This document shows, piece by piece, positions 5,509-7,971 of a stretch of DNA of 7,971 nucleotides (position 1 is its first letter; every line of letters begins with the position of its first letter). This DNA is from an uncultured Pseudomonadota bacterium (lineage in GTDB: Bacteria; Pseudomonadota; Alphaproteobacteria; RUG11792), in assembly GCA_902796745.1 (NCBI GenBank), contig CADBQC010000056.1, forward strand, positions 1 through 7,971. The letters are read 5' to 3'. The position numbers were made by a program, and so were the translations under genes. The notes beneath the pieces were generated by a model. It saw nothing but the letters and a program-made list of their open reading frames with translations. It had not been told where the DNA came from and made no database searches.

Positions 5509-6591
5509 CTAATTCCTTCTTTTGATGAAAAATATATATAGAAATAGAATAAACAAACTAACCACAGCATAATTAAAAATTATTAAATTATTATTTCTAG
5601 TTGCTGAATTCAGTAAGACCATAAGACAAACATGGCAAATTGTCCCACAGGAAAATGCTAGTATTGCGTCTTTGCTACCACGAGCTCGTTCTCGAGCGCA
5701 TATCAAAAATATTCCGACAATGATGGCGTTTATTATTGAAGAGACCGAACTCAATATTCTTGAATGGTATTCAGCCAAACAATTTTCTCTCACTTTTTTA
5801 TCTGGATTATGCTTGGCACTTTGCAACAATTCAGATTGTGTTTTGTAGTTTATTTTTGAGGATTGTCTATAAGAACTTTGAAAAAATGGCGTTATATCAT
5901 ACGTAAGACTATCAAATGTTAAATTTGACACTAGATCTCCTTTGTTATCGATTTCTTGTCTGCATCCATTTTCAAGTTGCACTAACATTTGATTACCTTG
6001 ACGTACAAGAGAGCTTTGCTTCGCTGTGATTATATTCATAATTGCATTCTCTTTTTTGGAAAGATTGAATATAAATATATTATTTAACGAGTTGTTCTCA
6101 TGCGAGCCAACATATATAATAGAATTCCCAATCATATTGAATGATTGGGCTTTTAAAAAATTTGTCGAAACTGCAGTTTGTATTTTTTCTTTCAATGTTT
6201 CGAAATTTTTATAAGCATACGGTGCTCCCATAGTATTGAGAAACATGACAAGACCAGCTATGCAACATCCAAAAAACAAAATGGGGCTCAATATCGATGA
6301 TGCGCTTTTGCCAGAACTGAGAAACACGGTAAGCTCCTTATTGGTTCGCAAACCATAAGTGACTATTATCGCCGATAACAAAAAACATATCGGGAAAATT
6401 ATTCCGCAAACGCCAGGAGATATACACAAGATCAATTTCAAAAATGTCAGTAACGAAACTCCACCTGAAGCAATCAATCCGATATGTTTTATTGACATGG
6501 CAATCCACGCCATAAAAACAATTATGGGAGAAACCATGAAAAATGTTACCGTAAGTCTTTTTAATATGTACTTGAAGGCTATCGTAAACAT
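5509..6591 (-). CDS. lptF: LPS export ABC transporter permease LptF
   Basis: LptF (YjgP family) forms the LPS-translocating channel with LptG. The 360-residue protein starts M-F-T-I-A-F-K-Y-I-L-K-R-L, like typical family N-termini. Membrane helices are at about 13-33, 51-77 and 98-119, a polar periplasmic domain follows (about 125-270), and three C-terminal helices lie within about 278-356. The coupling segment T-N-K-E-L-T-V-F-L-S-S-G (83-94) holds Glu86 at the conserved glutamate that docks onto LptB. The A-E-Y-H-S-R segment (about 269-274) before helix 4 matches the family's usual 'A-E-x-H-x-R'. The start is 12 nt after the gyrA stop. AGGG lies very close to the ATG, and a better GGAGG lies inside the last gyrA codons, about 17 nt upstream. 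It probably depends on gyrA read-through for transcription. Confidence 0.9.
   Translation of the reverse strand: MFTIAFKYILKRLTVTFFMVSPIIVFMAWIAMSIKHIGLIASGGVSLLTFLKLILCISPGVCGIIFPICFLLSAIIVTYGLRTNKELTVFLSSGKSASSILSPILFFGCCIAGLVMFLNTMGAPYAYKNFETLKEKIQTAVSTNFLKAQSFNMIGNSIIYVGSHENNSLNNIFIFNLSKKENAIMNIITAKQSSLVRQGNQMLVQLENGCRQEIDNKGDLVSNLTFDSLTYDITPFFQSSYRQSSKINYKTQSELLQSAKHNPDKKVRENCLAEYHSRILSSVSSIINAIIVGIFLICARERARGSKDAILAFSCGTICHVCLMVLLNSATRNNNLIIFNYAVVSLFILFLYIFFIKRRN
5513..5521 (-). promoter_or_regulatory. lptG ribosome binding site embedded in the end of lptF
   Basis: The minus strand reads AAGAAGGAA here. These bases are also part of the last lptF codons (R-R-N). AAGGA lies 7 nt before the lptG ATG. 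Ribosomes finishing lptF would pass directly over it, so translational coupling of the two permease subunits is likely. Confidence 0.7.
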
Positions 6592-6603
6592 TTCCCTAGC
6601 AAA

Positions 6604-7971
6604 CTACTCCTCCACCTCATCATCTGTTGTTTCGTTTATTTCAGATAAAGATGTAATGAATTCCCCTTCATTTAATCTGAAAAGTATAACTCCTTGTGAA
6701 TGTCTCCTAGTGATTCTGATTTCTTCAACAGAGCATCTCATAATACGCCCTGTGTTGGTAACCATCATTATGTGTGAGTCATACTGCACTGGGAATGATG
6801 CAACAACTTTACCGTTTTTCGAGGTTATTGCTAGGTTGGTAAATCCTTGTGTACCACGACTTGTCGAGCGATAGTCATAAGAGGATGATATTTTCCCAAA
6901 ACCATTTTCCGTCACAGTTAGTATCAATTTTTCGTTTTGTGCCAGAATTGTCATTCTATCTTCAACAATTCCGCCATTTTCAAGTTTCCCTTTTTTAACG
7001 AGTTTTCTTAATTTATCGGCATTTTTCAGATATTCTTCTCGTTCTTCAATGTTTTCCAAGTCATATCTATCCAAGTTTGCCATCGAGATAACCTCATCGC
7101 CCGGCTTTAGCTTTATTCCACGTACTCCATTTGAACTTCTGCCCGCGAAAATACGGAGGTCATCCACTGGGAACCTATTGCAAATACCATTTCGCGTACT
7201 TAGAAAAACATCCTGCTCGTTTCCGCAAAATCTAACATCAATCAGTTTTTCTCCATCATCAAGGGTAATCGCGCGTTTTCCATTAGACTGGATATTTTCA
7301 AAATCTTGATATTTATTACGCCGGACATTTCCAAATGATGTCGTGAAAATTAGCGTTTTATCATCCAATTCTTCGTCTTTTCGTACTGTCAAAATCGTCG
7401 CAATCGATTCATTTTCATCGACTGAAAGCATATTGACAAGAGCTCTACCTTTAGATGTCGGAGAACCTATCGGAAGTTTATAGACTTTCATTTTGTATAC
7501 TTTTCCGACGTTCGTAAAGAACAAAACGTCATCGTGAGTATTAGCGATTATAACGCTTTTAACAATATCTTCCTCCTTGGTTTCCATACCGTTTCTGCCA
7601 CGTCCCCCGCGTTTCTGCGACCTATAAGTTGCAAGAGGTACTCGTTTGATGTATCCCTCCATGGTGTATGTGACCACCATATCTTCTTTTTGTATCAAAT
7701 CTTCATCTTCTACGTTTTCAAAGGTCTGCTCAATTTTAGTTAACCGCGGGGTATTGTATTTTTCTTTAACCTCCAACATTTCAGATTTTATAATTTCTAT
7801 AACCTTCTGTTTTGAACCCAAAATAGCCAATAATTCATTTATTTGCGCAATAACTTCATTCAAATCGCTTTGTATCTTATCTCTTTCTAATCCTGTTAAT
7901 TTATGTAATCTCAAATCCAAAATCGCATTTGCTTGCTCATCGGTTAGCTTATATGTTTTTGCATTTTCAGA
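6604..7971 (-). CDS. gyrA: DNA gyrase subunit A, C-terminal part (5' end beyond window)
   Basis: GyrA cuts and rejoins DNA; together with GyrB it introduces negative supercoils. The 455 residues seen run from inside the breakage-reunion domain to the end. They open with S-E-N-A-K-T-Y-K-L-T-D-E-Q-A-N-A-I, then L-D-L-R-L-H-K-L-T-G-L-E, the conserved C-gate region, followed by the coiled-coil stretch. The DNA-wrapping beta-pinwheel follows, with GyrA-box QKRGGRG at fragment residues 119-125 (7597-7617). The consensus is QRRGGKG. That box separates GyrA from ParC. Repeated blade motifs are visible (for example N-V-G-K-V-Y-K-M-K-V-Y, S-F-G-N-V-R-R-N, N-G-V-R-G-I-K-L, T-G-R-I-M-R). The end is a short acidic tail (about E-I-N-E-T-T-D-D-E-V-E-E). 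The active-site Tyr and quinolone-resistance region are outside the window. The frame is open to the edge, so the internal TTG at 7918-7920 is not a start. It probably leads an operon with lptF and lptG. Confidence 0.97.
   Translation of the reverse strand, partial: SENAKTYKLTDEQANAILDLRLHKLTGLERDKIQSDLNEVIAQINELLAILGSKQKVIEIIKSEMLEVKEKYNTPRLTKIEQTFENVEDEDLIQKEDMVVTYTMEGYIKRVPLATYRSQKRGGRGRNGMETKEEDIVKSVIIANTHDDVLFFTNVGKVYKMKVYKLPIGSPTSKGRALVNMLSVDENESIATILTVRKDEELDDKTLIFTTSFGNVRRNKYQDFENIQSNGKRAITLDDGEKLIDVRFCGNEQDVFLSTRNGICNRFPVDDLRIFAGRSSNGVRGIKLKPGDEVISMANLDRYDLENIEEREEYLKNADKLRKLVKKGKLENGGIVEDRMTILAQNEKLILTVTENGFGKISSSYDYRSTSRGTQGFTNLAITSKNGKVVASFPVQYDSHIMMVTNTGRIMRCSVEEIRITRRHSQGVILFRLNEGEFITSLSEINETTDDEVEE

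Noticed and set aside
6359..6874. 171-codon plus-strand open frame across the lptF/gyrA junction
   Set aside because: It is antisense to two well-identified conserved genes, has no recognisable motif, and is explained by their codon composition.
1..7971. tRNA, rRNA or CRISPR features
   Set aside because: No tRNA T-loop pattern with matching arms, rRNA-like sequence or regularly spaced repeat was seen in any intergenic stretch.

Overview
The window reads as a piece of an AT-rich alphaproteobacterial chromosome. A host-associated lineage such as Rickettsiales or Holosporales is plausible. The grounds are the FabI and GyrA sequence style, the low GC content by eye and a decaying IS1-type element; this placement is inference. 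The standard bacterial code fits: fabI ends in TGA, the other intact genes end in TAG, and no long gene has an in-frame TGA.

The right half (about 3.6-8.0 kb) is conserved housekeeping DNA. On the minus strand, gyrA (5' end outside the window), lptF and lptG lie 12 nt and 2 nt apart and look like one transcription unit. It couples a topoisomerase gene to the two membrane subunits of the lipopolysaccharide exporter LptB2FGC, so the cell probably has an LPS-type outer membrane. fabI (enoyl-ACP reductase, fatty-acid synthesis) is on the plus strand and converges on lptG, with only 13 nt between the stop codons.

The left half (about 0-3.5 kb) is accessory. A 220-residue protein diverges from fabI; its C-terminal half resembles the Hcp tube protein of type VI secretion systems, a tentative call. 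A 462-bp gene-poor gap with inverted repeats follows. Next comes a 579-residue protein with a signal peptide and a coiled-coil centre that I cannot assign to a family. Its signal-peptide codons contain a run of nine G, and gain or loss of one G puts a stop within a few codons. That makes it a good candidate for phase variation. Beyond it are an imperfect inverted repeat of about 91 bp and a frameshifted IS1-family transposase remnant whose catalytic aspartates appear lost.

The most interesting part is the left half: a possibly phase-variable exported protein beside an Hcp-like protein, next to mobile-element debris. No other secretion genes, RNA genes or CRISPR arrays are visible.
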